A stretch of 51,329 nucleotides of DNA from Streptomyces chattanoogensis (GTDB taxonomy: Bacteria > Actinomycetota > Actinomycetes > Streptomycetales > Streptomycetaceae). Where the stretch lies: positions 1 to 51,329 of the forward strand of contig NZ_LGKG01000160.1 of NCBI RefSeq assembly GCF_001294335.1, read 5' to 3'. The number at the start of each line of letters is the position of its first letter. Within the stretch, counting starts at the first letter, position 1. Shown in pieces: positions 23,948-33,732 of the stretch. Both the position numbers and the translations under genes were made by a program. The notes under the pieces were generated by a model. It searched no databases, was not told where the DNA came from, and was given only the letters and a program-made list of their open reading frames with translations.

Positions 23948-25105
23948 GAGATCTTTAACCATGGGGGTTCCGGGCTGGTGACAGCTCATGTGGTGTTCGC
24001 TATGTCTTAGCCATGAGGTATCCCGACGGTGGCGGGCTGACTGCTGAGGGACGGGCCCGGCGCGAACAAGTCCGCTTAGCAGCAGCTGATTTGATCGAGG
24101 CTGGCGCCAGCGACCGTGAGGTGGCTCGGCGTTTCCGGGTGACGCGGATGTCGGCGAACCGCTGGCGCCGGGCCCTGGCTGCGGGCGGGAGGGAAGGTCT
24201 GGCTTCGAAGGGGCCCGGTGGTGCCCGCTGCCGTCTCACCGCCGGCCAGTTAAGGGAACTGGAGGGCCTGCTGGACGCCGGCCCGGCCACGCACGGCTGG
24301 GCCGAGGACCAGTGCTGGACCTTGGCCCGGATCGCCGAGGTGATCCGCACAAGGTTCGGTTTCAGCTACACCCTGGCCGGGATCGACCTGCTGCTGCACC
24401 GGATCGGATGGAGCGTGCAGATGCCCGCCCGACGGGCCACCGAGCGCGACGAGGCGAAGATCGCCCAGTGGAAGGATGAGCAGTGGCCCGCCATAAAAAG
24501 ACTGCGGCGGACCTGGGCGCCTGGCTCTGCTTCGAGGACGAGGCAGGTCAGGGGCTGAGGCCGCCCAAAGGCCGGACCTGGGGACGCAGGGGCCGCACCC
24601 CCGTGGTGCGGGTGACCTCGGTCGGCACCCGGCGCGTGTCCATGGCCGCGCTCGTCTGCACGAAGCCCGGACGCCAGCCCCGGCTGATCTACCGCACCCT
24701 GGTTGACCGAGGCCCGCGCAAGGGCCGCCGGAAGGGGTTCGCCGAGACCGACTACGCCCGGCTCCTGGACGCCGCCCACCAGCAGCTCGACGGTCCGGTC
24801 GTGCTCGTCTGGGACAATCTGAACACTCATGTCAGCGCCCGGATGCGTCAGCTGGTCGCGCAACGACCCTGGCTCACCGTCTACCAGCTGCCGCCCTACG
24901 CACCGGAGTTCAACCCGGTCGAAGCGGTCTGGTCACACCTGAAACGGTCCCTGGCCAACCTGGCCAGACACGGCATCGACGAACTGGCCGCGCTCGTGAA
25001 GACCCGGCTCAAACGGATACAGTACCGGCCCGGCCTCATCGACGGCTTCATCGCCAAGACCCAGCTGGACTTCAGCCTGCCGTAGCCCCAGCTATCGAAG
25101 ATCTC
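23948..25105 (+). mobile_element. IS630-family insertion sequence
   Basis: About 1.16 kb, the usual size for IS630 elements. Its ends are defined by an 8-bp perfect inverted repeat GAGATCTT (23948-23955 and 25098-25105); sequence similarity continues inward less well. The left end follows a TA dinucleotide, the IS630 target, but the right end is followed by TG, so the expected TA duplication is not intact. It contains one transposase gene split into two overlapping frames. The exact ends are my estimate. Confidence 0.65.
24013..25085 (+). CDS. IS630 transposase, two frames joined by -1 frameshift
   Basis: The first frame (24013-24558) carries the helix-turn-helix region ([20 protein letters not shown]) and the winged-helix linker. 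The second frame (open from 24483 to 25085) carries the DDE catalytic core: Asp in FEDEAG, Asp in VWDNLNTH and Glu in EFNPVEAVW. The frames overlap by 76 bp and the second is -1 to the first. A run of five A (24495-24499, in CATAAAAAGA) lies in the overlap and is the obvious slippage site. Programmed -1 frameshifting is common in IS630 elements, so the gene may be active; a decay mutation is the alternative. One TTA codon occurs in the first frame (near 24249). Confidence 0.85.
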
Positions 25106-25154
25106 TGGGTGCCAGTCGAAGATCATTAATGGTTTGACTGGCTATGCTCGCTGC

Positions 25155-25451
25155 GTGGAGTCGGTCGTAGCGACGGGTGTATGGCTGTATGGCGACGCTG
25201 CGCCCGCGACGGTGCGCGTAGTCATGCTGGACTATGACTTTTGGTTCGCCATCGCAGCCGCAGACGGAGACGTTGAGCCAGGAGAGACCCCGGACTTGAA
25301 CGAGGAGAGTCGTCTCTACTACGTGCGGCATCGGCCGGGATGGCCTGCCCCCGGGTGTTCATTCTGGCCGGACTCGCAAGGATTTCACACACTTGCGGAG
25401 GCGGCCGCCGCTGCAGAAGCCGCCGTTCCAGGGCCGATTAAGTGGCGGTAG
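25155..25451 (+). CDS. Conserved hypothetical protein
   Basis: 98 residues from GTG 25155 (MESVVATGVWLYGD). The pattern V-W-L-Y-G-D, later YYVRHRPG and FWPDSQGFHTLAEA, matches a family of short streptomycete hypothetical proteins I have seen but cannot assign a function. It has no signal peptide or helix, and is acidic and aromatic-rich. No clear ribosome-binding site precedes it; TATGCT 6 bp upstream of the GTG suggests a leaderless transcript. It lies immediately after the IS630 element, so its upstream region may have been replaced by the insertion. Confidence 0.6.
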   Translation: MESVVATGVWLYGDAAPATVRVVMLDYDFWFAIAAADGDVEPGETPDLNEESRLYYVRHRPGWPAPGCSFWPDSQGFHTLAEAAAAAEAAVPGPIKWR

Positions 25452-25510
25452 GCACGCCAAGGCGGCAATGGGCTCGAATTAACCGTCGTAACCCTAGCCG
25501 TTAAGGATCT

Positions 25511-25891
25511 TTAGATGCGTTTGAATCCGGCTGTACGCAGCGTTCGGAACGCCCGCTCGAAGAACGTGTCAACCATCTCCCGCCGAGGCTCCCGATCGAG
25601 CTCCGGAACGGCGAAGATCCAACCAGCATCGGTCGCCTCCTGGCCTTCCTTCCGTACCGTATGGATACAAAAGAAGCCACCGATCACTTTGCCCGTTTCG
25701 TCAACGGCCACCAAGTGCTTGACGCCGGAACCCATCTTGCCTTCGACCGCGGAACGCGTGAACTCCACCGGATTGTCCGCCGTATAGCCCTCGTCGTTGG
25801 ACTGCGAGTCTTCAAAGGACCGGCGAAGCGCCGACTCGATGTCGTCCCATCGATCCTTCATGAACGACGCGTCCACCAGCATGATCTCCAC
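25511..25891 (-). pseudogene. GNAT N-acetyltransferase, 3'-truncated
   Basis: 126 residues from GTG 25891 (AGAGG upstream). It shows the first three-quarters of a GNAT fold: KHLVAVDETGKVIGGFFCIH as central strands and DAGWIFAVPELDREPRREMVDTFFERAFRTLRTAGFKRI as the acetyl-CoA-binding strand/helix region. GNAT proteins normally continue about 20-40 residues past this point with the last strands. Here a TAA stops it, and the next bases (AAGATCCTTAACGG read on the minus strand) resemble the IS630 end 1.5 kb away, so the tail was probably removed by an IS event. Activity is doubtful. Confidence 0.6.
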
Positions 25892-26470
25892 GAAACACCT
25901 CTGTTCGGTCGAACCGTTCGCGCGGGCCGTCGAAACTCGATAGCCAACCTGTCTCTGCAGCCCACACACCACAAGCGGATCTACGCCGAACGGACGGCCC
26001 ATCGACCTGGTCCGACCCTGGCGACTGATCCGGACGAAAAGGTGCATGACTGCGTGCGGCATTCAGGACAGCTCACCCGGATGCCGCTCCGTCGGCTTGC
26101 GTCGGCTGGGGCACCGGGGGCAGAGCAAGGGGGCGGGGTCTGCGGGGCATGGGGCGCGACCTCCCGAAGGGGGGAAACCGTTTCGGCCGTCACGTTCGGG
26201 TGAAGCGCGCTCGCAGTCCCGGCCGAGGGCCTGCTGACCTTGCGGTCGGACACTGGACGGTCCCTCTGAAACCGTCGATGAAGCGGAAGGGGAGGCTGCC
26301 GCTGAGACATTCCGCTCCGCACTGCTGAATCCGCGATGAGGCCGGCCCAGGACCTCGACCAATTCCCGGAGCCGAGAATGGAGCCCCAGGACAACGGTGC
26401 CGTTTCGCCGGGCTACTCACCCGGACTTTGAGTAGCTGCGCTCAGGAGCAGTTCGACTTCCCTCCATAGC
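25892..26470. other. Gene-free stretch
   Basis: Several open frames exist on both strands but none shows recognisable homology or a good start. The minus-strand extension of the GNAT frame (HLFVRISRQGRTRSM and onward) looks non-coding. It may contain decayed material around the IS-disturbed region. Confidence 0.35.
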
Positions 26471-27082
26471 GTGATCACCATGGCTGGTTCGGAAGAAAGA
26501 GAAGGGGTCGCCTCTTGCGGCGACGGTGCAGCGGGGCCGGGATCATCGGGCTGTGCGATCGCGGGCATCGTGCTCACCAGTCTGGTGCTCCTGGGAATTG
26601 CGGCCCTTGCCTGGGTGGTGGAGAGCGTGAAGGATCCCCGGCGGCTGGAGAACGGCTCTTCCCTGGGGCCCGGCGGAACCGCTGAGTACGCGGATGGACT
26701 GAGCGTAACCGTCAGCGCGCCGAGCCGGGAGCCGGACGGCAGTTACCGCTTCACCATCACCTACGACAACGACGCTGACGAACCGATCAGCCCCATCGGC
26801 GGCTCGGAGGACGGCGTCTCCCAGTACGAGATCTCCCACGATCCCCTCATCGTGAGGGCCGGAAAGCGGTACGGCGCTGACGCAGCGGCTCCCGGCGACC
26901 TCAATTGGGCGAACGATGAGCAAGTGGCCCGCAAACTGCTGCCGTCTCTGGAGGAGGGCGAGAGCGTCACCGTGCCCATTCACATAACCGACGCCAAGAG
27001 AGGGACGCCGGTCACTGTCGAGGTAGAGCCGCAGAGCGCCGGGTATCGAGAGGGAGCGAATTGGGAATTCACCCTCGACTGA
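26471..27082 (+). CDS. Membrane-anchored lipid-free exported protein with Ig-like domain
   Basis: 203 residues from GTG 26471 (or ATG 26480). A short cytoplasmic start is followed by one transmembrane helix (about 30-52, IAGIVLTSLVLLGIAALAWVV). The extracellular part reads as a beta-sandwich: LSVTVSAPSREPDGSYRFTITYDNDADEPISP and VPIHITDAKRGTPVTVEVEP, similar to DUF4352-type telokin/Ig-like domains of Gram-positive surface proteins. No catalytic motif is visible. The ribosome-binding site is weak. It is a single gene with a small hairpin after it. Its role is unknown. Confidence 0.6.
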   Translation: MITMAGSEEREGVASCGDGAAGPGSSGCAIAGIVLTSLVLLGIAALAWVVESVKDPRRLENGSSLGPGGTAEYADGLSVTVSAPSREPDGSYRFTITYDNDADEPISPIGGSEDGVSQYEISHDPLIVRAGKRYGADAAAPGDLNWANDEQVARKLLPSLEEGESVTVPIHITDAKRGTPVTVEVEPQSAGYREGANWEFTLD

Positions 27083-27102
27083 CCCTCACACCCGTCTGAG
27101 GG
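27083..27102 (+). terminator. Weak hairpin after the membrane-anchored protein gene
   Basis: Arms CCCTCA and TGAGGG with an 8-nt loop begin right after the stop codon. Six base pairs make it only a possible terminator. Confidence 0.35.
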
Positions 27103-27629
27103 CTGGGGCCGTCGTGGGGCCGGTCCATCGCGACACGCCGACCGCACTGCCCGCGATATCCGGCCGGGGACCGAAGGGCCAGTTGGTACCCCTTCGCCGG
27201 CGGTCTGCTTTCTGCGCGTTGTGCGCGGCACATAGCCTGCGCCTTCCTGCCGGCACGAGCTGCCTTTGCTCGATCATGGCTCGATCATGGCCGGAAGCTG
27301 TGGCCTCGTTGTCATGGGTTGCTGGACCAGACCGGGAGTTGAAGCCTGCGACAGCCGCAACTCGCCACCCATCACCGGCGTGTACGCCAGCCGCGGCAAC
27401 GCTGAATCGGGTGCCAGGGTGACGCCCTCCGCGCACGGGCGCACCGGCCTGCTGGGGCATCCGTCCCGGCGGGGGTCTGGTATGCGACTTCCGGCGGCGG
27501 CCTGCGCCAGCCCTTACGGGGTGAGGTGGAGTGGCCAATTGGCCGGGCCATACAACCGGGTGTCGTGGCTGTGCTGCGTCGGGGGTGTGGGAGTGAGGGC
27601 CTGGGCCCCACCCCGGGCCGGCGGCGGTC
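27103..27629. other. Gene-free stretch upstream of the urease genes
   Basis: No supported gene. It contains an 11-bp direct repeat GCTCGATCATG at 27268 and 27279. The urease promoter should be in its right part, but no clear -35/-10 pair is visible. Confidence 0.35.
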
Positions 27630-28409
27630 ATGGCCGGGGCCCGGCTCCGAAGCCCAGGGCAGGAGCCCTGGGGAGGGCGAACGCAGGGTAGGGCTAGGCA
27701 CCTGACTCCACACGAACAAGAGCGCCTGATGATTCATGTGGCGGCGGATGTCGCCGAGAAGCGTCGGGCCCGGGGGATTCGGCTCAACTACCCCGAGACT
27801 GTCGCTCTGTTGACCGTCCATGTCCTTGAGGGTGCCCGCGAGGGAAGAACCGTCGCCGATCTGATGTCTTCCGGGCGGAAGCTGCTGGCTCGTGAAGAGG
27901 TCATGGCGGGCGTCCCGGAGATGATCAAGAACGTGCAGGTGGAGGCCACGTTCCCGGACGGCACGAAGCTGGTCACCGTCCACGATCCCTTCCCGGAGGC
28001 GGACGAGGAAGGGGCGGGGCCTGTCTCTCCGGGGAAGGTGGTTTTCTCCTCGGAAAAGGACGACGAGTTCGTGCGCTTCAACGAGGGGCGTGACGTCACC
28101 CGCCTGAAGGTCAAGAATCCGACGGACCGTCCCGTACAGGTCGGGTCCCACTACCACTTCGCCGAGGCGAACGCCGGGCTGAAGTTCAACCGCAGGGAAG
28201 CCTGGGGCAAGCGTCTCAATGTCCCTGCCGGCAGCTCCGTACGCTTCGAGCCCAATATCGAGGAATGGGTGGACCTCGTGCCCATCGAGGGCAGGCGGGT
28301 GGTCCACGGGCTGCGCGGCAAGACCGACGGTCTGCCGGAAAAGATCGACGGCTCGCTGGACAACACCGATGGCGAATTCGACGAGGACTGGGAGGAGCTC
28401 GATGACTGA
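27630..28409 (+). CDS. ureAB: Urease gamma-beta fusion subunit
   Basis: This protein fuses the two small urease subunits: gamma ([25 protein letters not shown] through [32 protein letters not shown]) and beta ([15 protein letters not shown] through RVVHGLRGK, with the conserved VGSHYHF and SVRFEPN). It forms the scaffold around UreC in the cytoplasmic nickel enzyme that hydrolyses urea. Relatives start with M-(H/Q)-L-T-P-H-E-Q as I recall them; here the matching codon is AGG (27696-27698), not ATG. Available starts are ATG 27630 (22 extra residues, used here), a CTG at 27702, or ATG 27729, which would remove the first conserved helix residues. The stop overlaps the ureC start by 8 bp. Confidence 0.85.
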   Translation: MAGARLRSPGQEPWGGRTQGRARHLTPHEQERLMIHVAADVAEKRRARGIRLNYPETVALLTVHVLEGAREGRTVADLMSSGRKLLAREEVMAGVPEMIKNVQVEATFPDGTKLVTVHDPFPEADEEGAGPVSPGKVVFSSEKDDEFVRFNEGRDVTRLKVKNPTDRPVQVGSHYHFAEANAGLKFNRREAWGKRLNVPAGSSVRFEPNIEEWVDLVPIEGRRVVHGLRGKTDGLPEKIDGSLDNTDGEFDEDWEELDD

Positions 28410-30180
28410 ATGCACGGAGGACCCTCTGACGCCCAAGCCTCCCCACGCCCTGACCCGCGCCGAGTACGCGGACCGGTTCGGCCCGACCACCCGCGATCGC
28501 ATCCGCCTCGCCGATACGGAGCTGCGGATCGAGATCGAGGACGACTGGTCGGGCGGCCCGGGGCGCAGCGGGAACGAGATGGTCTTCGGCGGCGGCAAGG
28601 TGATCCGCGAGTCGATGGGCCAGTCCGCCGTGCCGCGCGGGGAGGACGCGGCAGACGGGCCGGGGAGTCCCGGCGCGAGCCGTAGCCCTGACGGTTCGGC
28701 TGCTTCCGACGGCCCCGGAGACGGCGACCGCGGCGAGGTCGTGGAGCCGCCCGACACGGTCATCACCGGCGCCGTCATCCTCGACCACTGGGGCATCGTC
28801 AAGGCGGACGTCGCCATCCGCAACGGCTGCATCACCGCGCTCGGCAAGGCGTACAACGACGAGACCATGGACCGTCTCCACGACGGTCCCAGGATCACCC
28901 TCTACGACGGTCGCCCGGTCCCCACGGATTTCGTCGTCGGCCCCGAGACGGAGGTCATCGCGGGCAACGGCAGGATCCTGACCGCCGGCGGGGTCGACAC
29001 ACATGTCCACTTCATCTGCCCCGACCAGGTCGGCGAGGCGCTGGCCGCAGGTGTCACGACGCTCATCGGCGGCGGCACCGGGCCGGCGGAGGGCAGCACC
29101 GCGACCACCGTCACGCCCGGTTCCTGGCACCTCGCCCGCACCTTCGAGGCGCTGGACGCCTTCCCGGTCAACGTCGGACTGCTCGGCAAGGGCGCCACCA
29201 TGTCCGAGCAGTCCATGTACGACCAGGTGGACGCGGGTGTCATCGGCTTCAAGATCCACGAGGACTGGGGCGCCACCCCGGCTGTCCTCAAAAAGTGCCT
29301 GGAGGTCTGCGAGGAGACGGACGTCCAACTGGCTCTGCACGCCGACTCGTTGAACGAGGCGGGCTTCGTCGACGACACCATCGCGGCCATCGGCGGCCGC
29401 TCGATCCACGTTTTCCACGTCGAAGGTGCCGGTGGCGGCCATGCCCCTGACATGATCAAGATGGTGTCCGAGCCGAACGTCCTGCCCGCTTCCACCAATC
29501 CGACCCGGCCGCTGACCGTCAACACGGTCAAGGAGTACTTCGACATGGTGATGGTCTGCCATCACCTCAACCCGGAAATCCCGGAGGACCTGGCCTTCGC
29601 GGACTCCCGGATCCGCCCCTCCACGATGGCCGCCGAGGACATCCTGCACGACCTCGGCGCCATCTCGATCATGTCGTCGGACGCCCAGGCCATGGGCCGC
29701 ATCGGCGAGATGATCACCCGCACCTGGCAGACCGCGCACGTCATGAAGGTGCGCCGGGGCTTCCTGGAGGAGGACAGGCTGCCGGAGGGCGAGCGGCCGA
29801 CGCGCGACAAGGGGGCCGACAACCGGCGCGCCCGGCGGTACGTGGCGAAGTACACCATCAACCCCGCGATCGCCCAGGGCATCGATGCGGTGGTCGGGTC
29901 CGTGGAGCCCGGGAAACTGGCTGACCTGGTGCTGTGGGAGCCGAAGTTCTTCGGGGTCAAGCCGCATCTGGTCATCAAGGGCGGGCAGATCGCGTACGCG
30001 CAGGTGGGCGACGCCAACGCGTCCATCCCGACGCCGCAACCGGTTCTGCCCCGTCCCATGTGGGCCGCCGCACGCATCCCCGATGAGGGGCTCGACGCAC
30101 TGCCCGCCGCCTCGGCGCCACTGCTGGACATCACCGCACAGCAGCACGCCGCCTGGCCGACACGCCTCTTCGCCTCCTGA
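28402..30180 (+). CDS. ureC: Urease alpha (catalytic) subunit
   Basis: 592 residues from ATG 28402, which overlaps the ureAB stop. All nickel-site features are present: H201 and H203 in GVDTHVHF, the carbamylated lysine K284 in GFKIHEDWG, His in LHADSLNE and [13 protein letters not shown], the flap Cys-His in MVCHHLN, and Asp in SSDAQAMGR. Unlike typical UreC (about 570 residues), it has a low-complexity Gly/Ser/Asp-rich insert of roughly 40 residues after [10 protein letters not shown] and a second short insert before DFVVGPE. Both are in the N-terminal beta domain, away from the metals, so activity is expected. This matches the second, fused-subunit urease type of streptomycetes. Confidence 0.95.
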   Translation: MTECTEDPLTPKPPHALTRAEYADRFGPTTRDRIRLADTELRIEIEDDWSGGPGRSGNEMVFGGGKVIRESMGQSAVPRGEDAADGPGSPGASRSPDGSAASDGPGDGDRGEVVEPPDTVITGAVILDHWGIVKADVAIRNGCITALGKAYNDETMDRLHDGPRITLYDGRPVPTDFVVGPETEVIAGNGRILTAGGVDTHVHFICPDQVGEALAAGVTTLIGGGTGPAEGSTATTVTPGSWHLARTFEALDAFPVNVGLLGKGATMSEQSMYDQVDAGVIGFKIHEDWGATPAVLKKCLEVCEETDVQLALHADSLNEAGFVDDTIAAIGGRSIHVFHVEGAGGGHAPDMIKMVSEPNVLPASTNPTRPLTVNTVKEYFDMVMVCHHLNPEIPEDLAFADSRIRPSTMAAEDILHDLGAISIMSSDAQAMGRIGEMITRTWQTAHVMKVRRGFLEEDRLPEGERPTRDKGADNRRARRYVAKYTINPAIAQGIDAVVGSVEPGKLADLVLWEPKFFGVKPHLVIKGGQIAYAQVGDANASIPTPQPVLPRPMWAAARIPDEGLDALPAASAPLLDITAQQHAAWPTRLFAS

Positions 30181-30250
30181 CCACCCCAGCAGCGCCCCAC
30201 TCCCAACAGCACCCCAAGAACGTCACACACCACGCAGGACTGGAGTCCGT

Positions 30251-30942
<692 letters not shown>

Positions 30943-30946
<4 letters not shown>

Positions 30947-31752
30947 CCCTCACCCACCCGCAGACCACCGCACCGGCACCTGACCGGACTGCCCTCGGCG
31001 GAGTGCGCGCCACCGCCCGTATCCTGGCCGCCGCCAGGGGCAGTACCACCACCCTCCCCGTCCTTGACGGCGACGGCCCCTTCGAACTCCGCCGCCTGCG
31101 CTCACATGGCACCCAGGCCCGGGTGTGCATCGTCGGCGCCATGACCGCCCCCCTCGGCGGCGACCGCCTACGGATCGAAGCCACCGCCCAACAGGGCGCG
31201 GCGCTCCACATCACCTCCGCCGCCGCGACCCTCGCGCTACGGGGCCCGACTCCCGAACCCGCCACCTACGACGTGCACCTGACCGTAGGCGACCACGCAC
31301 AGCTCCACTGGCTCCCCAAACCGCTGATCTGCGCGGCAGGCAGCGACCTGCGCCAGACCTGGACCATCGACCTCGCCCCCACCGCACGACTCGTCCTCCG
31401 CGAGGAACAGATCCTCGGACGCACCGGCGAACCCCCCGGCCACGTGACCACTCGCCTCACCGTCCGACGCGGCGGGCGCACCTTGCTGGATCAACAAGCC
31501 GCCTACGGTCCGGGCGCAACCGGCTGGGACGGCCCAGCCGTCCTCGCCGACAACCGTGCAACCGGACAACTCCTCGTCGTCGACCCGGTCTTCGAGGAAA
31601 ACGTGCCAGAAATCCACCTACTCGGCGATGCCGCGCAACACGGCCAGGCCGTACTGACGCCGCTCGCCGGCCCCGCCACCCTGGTCACCGCCATCGCCCC
31701 GGACGGCCTCCGCCTGCGCCACCTTCTCAACGCGGCACAGCCCCCGCATTGA
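30943..31752 (+). CDS. ureD: Urease accessory protein UreD
   Basis: 269 residues. UreD (UreH) is the scaffold that binds apo-urease and channels nickel from UreG/UreF. Family features are ELRRLRSHG near the N-terminus, [52 protein letters not shown] in the central beta-helix, and the final [16 protein letters not shown]. It is somewhat short and divergent at the start. It overlaps ureG by ATGA, so the two are translationally coupled. It ends the operon; no ureE or ureF follows. Confidence 0.9.
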
Positions 31753-32272
31753 GCAGGGACGACCAGGCGGCGTTGCGCACCGCTGTCGGGGGTTCCCGGA
31801 GCGGTAGAACGACCGCCAAGGCGCGCAGGCGCAAGGGACGGCCGCGGCGTCGAGAGGAACGTCGAACAAGGCTTCAAGGCCGAGTGGTCGGGCGCCGACG
31901 GAGGTTGTTGGCCCGCCCGCCGGCCGTGAATACCGGACGTGGCGCTTGGCCGAGTAACGCGTCGGCGCGCCGCGGCGCAGAACTGGGTGTTGGGCATCCA
32001 TAGGGCGCCCCGCATCTGATCACGGCCAGGGCGACTCCTGTGGGGGGTGGCCGCCCTGGCCGTCATCACTCCCTGCCGTCGAGGCGCTGCCTGTGCCGGG
32101 TTGCGACTCCAGTGAGCCACGTCCCCGAATCCAGGCCCGTAGGAACGTACGGCCCGTGGGAGCGTCTTGCCGGCGGCGAGGCGGCGCCGCAGTGGAAGCA
32201 GGGCCAGCCGTTCGCGGCACGCTCACCGTCGCCGCGATCCGGCTCTGGCCCAGGTCGGGTGCGGGAGCCTGG
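31753..32272. other. Gene-free stretch after the urease operon
   Basis: Open frames exist on both strands but lack recognisable protein features; the Arg-rich ones are typical out-of-frame GC-rich reads. No terminator was seen. Confidence 0.35.
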
Positions 32273-32845
32273 TCAGCGGAGGACGTCGAAGACGTTCTTC
32301 TGCAGGCCGTTGGCGTAGACCTCGTGCTCGACCAGCTTCAGCTTTTGGGTGTCCTTGTCCGTGGCGCTGAACAGGCGCTTGCCCGCGCCGAGCAGGAGCG
32401 GGAAGACGAGAAGGTGATAGCGGTCGATCAAGCCGGCGTCCGAAAGTGCCTGGTTCAGGGAGGCGCTGCCGTGGACGATGATCGGGCCGCCCTCGGTCCC
32501 CTTCAATGCGGCGACGTCGTCGAGCGTGCGCAGGATCGTGGTGTCGCCCCAGTTCGACACCAGGTCGTCCTTGGTGAGAGTGGTGGAGACGACGTACTTC
32601 GGCATGAGCTTGTAGTCGGCGAAGTCCTCCATGTCCGGCCACACGGGGCTGAATGCCTGGTAGCTGGTCCGGCCCATCAGCATCGCCGTGGCTTCCTTCT
32701 GCTCCCGGCCCTTGATGTCGAACGCTTCGGGGAGGAACTCGACGTCCTTGAAGGTCCATCCGGAGTTCCGGTAGCCGGGCTCACCGCCGGGGGCCTCCAC
32801 GACGCCGTCGAGCGAGATGAAGGCGGTGCTGATCAGGGTACGCAT
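32273..32845 (-). CDS. RibD C-terminal/DHFR-like reductase family protein
   Basis: 190 residues from ATG 32845, preceded by GAGGAA. It belongs to the dihydrofolate-reductase-like fold family of the RibD C-terminal type: MRTLISTAFISLDGVVEAPGG (first strand), ATAMLMGRTSYQAFSPVW, KYVVSTTLT, IIVHGSASLNQALSDAGLIDRYHLLVFPLLLGAGKRLF. These proteins are NADPH-dependent reductases of uncertain substrate and are not housekeeping FolA. A second family member lies 165 bp upstream on the same strand and a TetR gene is divergent, so the pair may form a small regulated unit. Confidence 0.85.
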   Translation of the reverse strand: MRTLISTAFISLDGVVEAPGGEPGYRNSGWTFKDVEFLPEAFDIKGREQKEATAMLMGRTSYQAFSPVWPDMEDFADYKLMPKYVVSTTLTKDDLVSNWGDTTILRTLDDVAALKGTEGGPIIVHGSASLNQALSDAGLIDRYHLLVFPLLLGAGKRLFSATDKDTQKLKLVEHEVYANGLQKNVFDVLR

Positions 32846-32976
32846 CGTGAGGTTCCTCGGTATCTCGTGGCTGGGTTTAGGAAGGTTCGGTCGGCGCACG
32901 CTTCGCTCACACTCGCTGCTGCAGTGCACCCACCGTGATCTCTGACTGCTGATCACGGAGAAACTCATCGGTTCTC

Positions 32977-32996
32977 GCCCGCCCTTCGGGGTGGGC
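32977..32996 (-). terminator. Hairpin after the second DHFR-like gene
   Basis: GCCCGCCC, TTCG loop, GGGTGGGC (one mismatch) lies 14 bp past the stop of the gene at 33011-33571. A further inverted repeat, CCGTGATC-N10-GATCACGG, lies at 32933-32958. Together they may separate the two reductase genes. Confidence 0.5.
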
Positions 32997-33010
32997 TTGA
33001 ACGAAACGGC

Positions 33011-33571
33011 CTAGTTGGCCCGTTCGTGACGGAGGAGAACGACCTGGGAGTCGAAGGTCCTGGTCTCGGTCAGGGTCAGGTCGAACCGCTGCTGCGGGAT
33101 GGTGAAGACGGGCTTGCCGCCGCCGAGCACGACGGGGTGGACCAAGATCTGGTACTCGTCGATCAGCTGGTGTTCGGTGAGGAAGCCGGCCAGCGTGGAG
33201 CCGCCGAACAGCAGCAGATGGGCGCCGCTGTCCTTGAGTGCGGTGAGCTCCTCGATGACCTGGGTGTTGATGACGCGGGTGTTCCAGTCGGCCTCGGTCA
33301 GCGTCGAGGAGACGACCACCTTCGACGCCTTGCGCCAGACGGGCGCGAACGCGAGGTCGTGCTCGTGGGTGGAGAACTCCTCGGCGCGGGGCCAGTAGCC
33401 GGACATCATGTCCCACACCACGCGGCCGTACAGGAAGACGTCGGCGCTGTCGGTGAGGGCCTGTGAATAGGCGGACAGCTCGCCGTCCAAACAGGGCCAG
33501 TCGAACTCACCGTTCGGGCCTTCGATGAAACCGTCCAGCGACTGGTGCACGAAATGCGTGATCTTGCCCAT
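33011..33571 (-). CDS. RibD C-terminal/DHFR-like reductase family protein
   Basis: 186 residues from ATG 33571. Same fold family as the neighbour at 32273: HFVHQSLDGFIEGPNGEFDW, ADVFLYGRVVWDMM, SKVVVSSTLTEADWNTRVI, LLLFGGSTLAGFLTEHQLIDEYQILVHPVVLGGGKPVF. An NADPH-dependent reductase role is inferred from the fold; the substrate is unknown. It is divergent from the TetR gene. A TCCAC-containing repeat (33626-33643) 55 bp upstream matches one in front of the TetR gene and is probably the TetR operator, making this reductase the likely target gene. Confidence 0.85.
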   Translation of the reverse strand: MGKITHFVHQSLDGFIEGPNGEFDWPCLDGELSAYSQALTDSADVFLYGRVVWDMMSGYWPRAEEFSTHEHDLAFAPVWRKASKVVVSSTLTEADWNTRVINTQVIEELTALKDSGAHLLLFGGSTLAGFLTEHQLIDEYQILVHPVVLGGGKPVFTIPQQRFDLTLTETRTFDSQVVLLRHERAN

Positions 33572-33625
33572 GAGAAGCGGATCCCCCTGATGAACGAGCG
33601 CCCGGGCGGTCGACGACCACCCATT

Positions 33626-33643
33626 GTGTACGATGTCCACATT
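33626..33643. promoter_or_regulatory. TetR operator candidate, copy 1
   Basis: GTGTACGATGTCCACATT: imperfect inverted repeat GTGTA-N5-TCCAC followed by ATT. The 10-bp core TGTCCACATT is identical to copy 2. It lies upstream of the reductase gene. Confidence 0.55.
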
Positions 33644-33701
33644 CGGAGGGTGTGGCGATCCGCGCCCCCCGAGTGATCACGCAGGAGCCTAGACGACCTA
33701 A

Positions 33702-33719
33702 GTGGATGCTGTCCACATT
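33702..33719. promoter_or_regulatory. TetR operator candidate, copy 2
   Basis: GTGGATGCTGTCCACATT: perfect inverted repeat GTGGA-N5-TCCAC, abutting the GGAGG ribosome-binding site of the TetR gene. Binding here would block TetR expression directly. Confidence 0.6.
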
Positions 33720-33732
33720 GGAGGCGGCGGTC

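Noticed and set aside
25098..25124. TCGAAGATC direct repeat at the right IS630 boundary as a target-site duplication
   Set aside because: IS630 elements duplicate only TA; the two copies are both on the right side of the element and do not flank it.
25981..26394. Minus-strand frame of 137 codons upstream of the GNAT remnant
   Set aside because: No ribosome-binding site, Pro/Arg/Ser-rich composition typical of random GC-rich frames, and no family resemblance.
27266..27691. Plus-strand frame of 141 codons upstream of ureAB
   Set aside because: Overlaps the urease start region, and its composition and lack of motifs suggest chance.
28216..30147. Long minus-strand frame opposite ureC
   Set aside because: Mirror of the ureC reading frame; no conserved motifs, while ureC has every catalytic residue.
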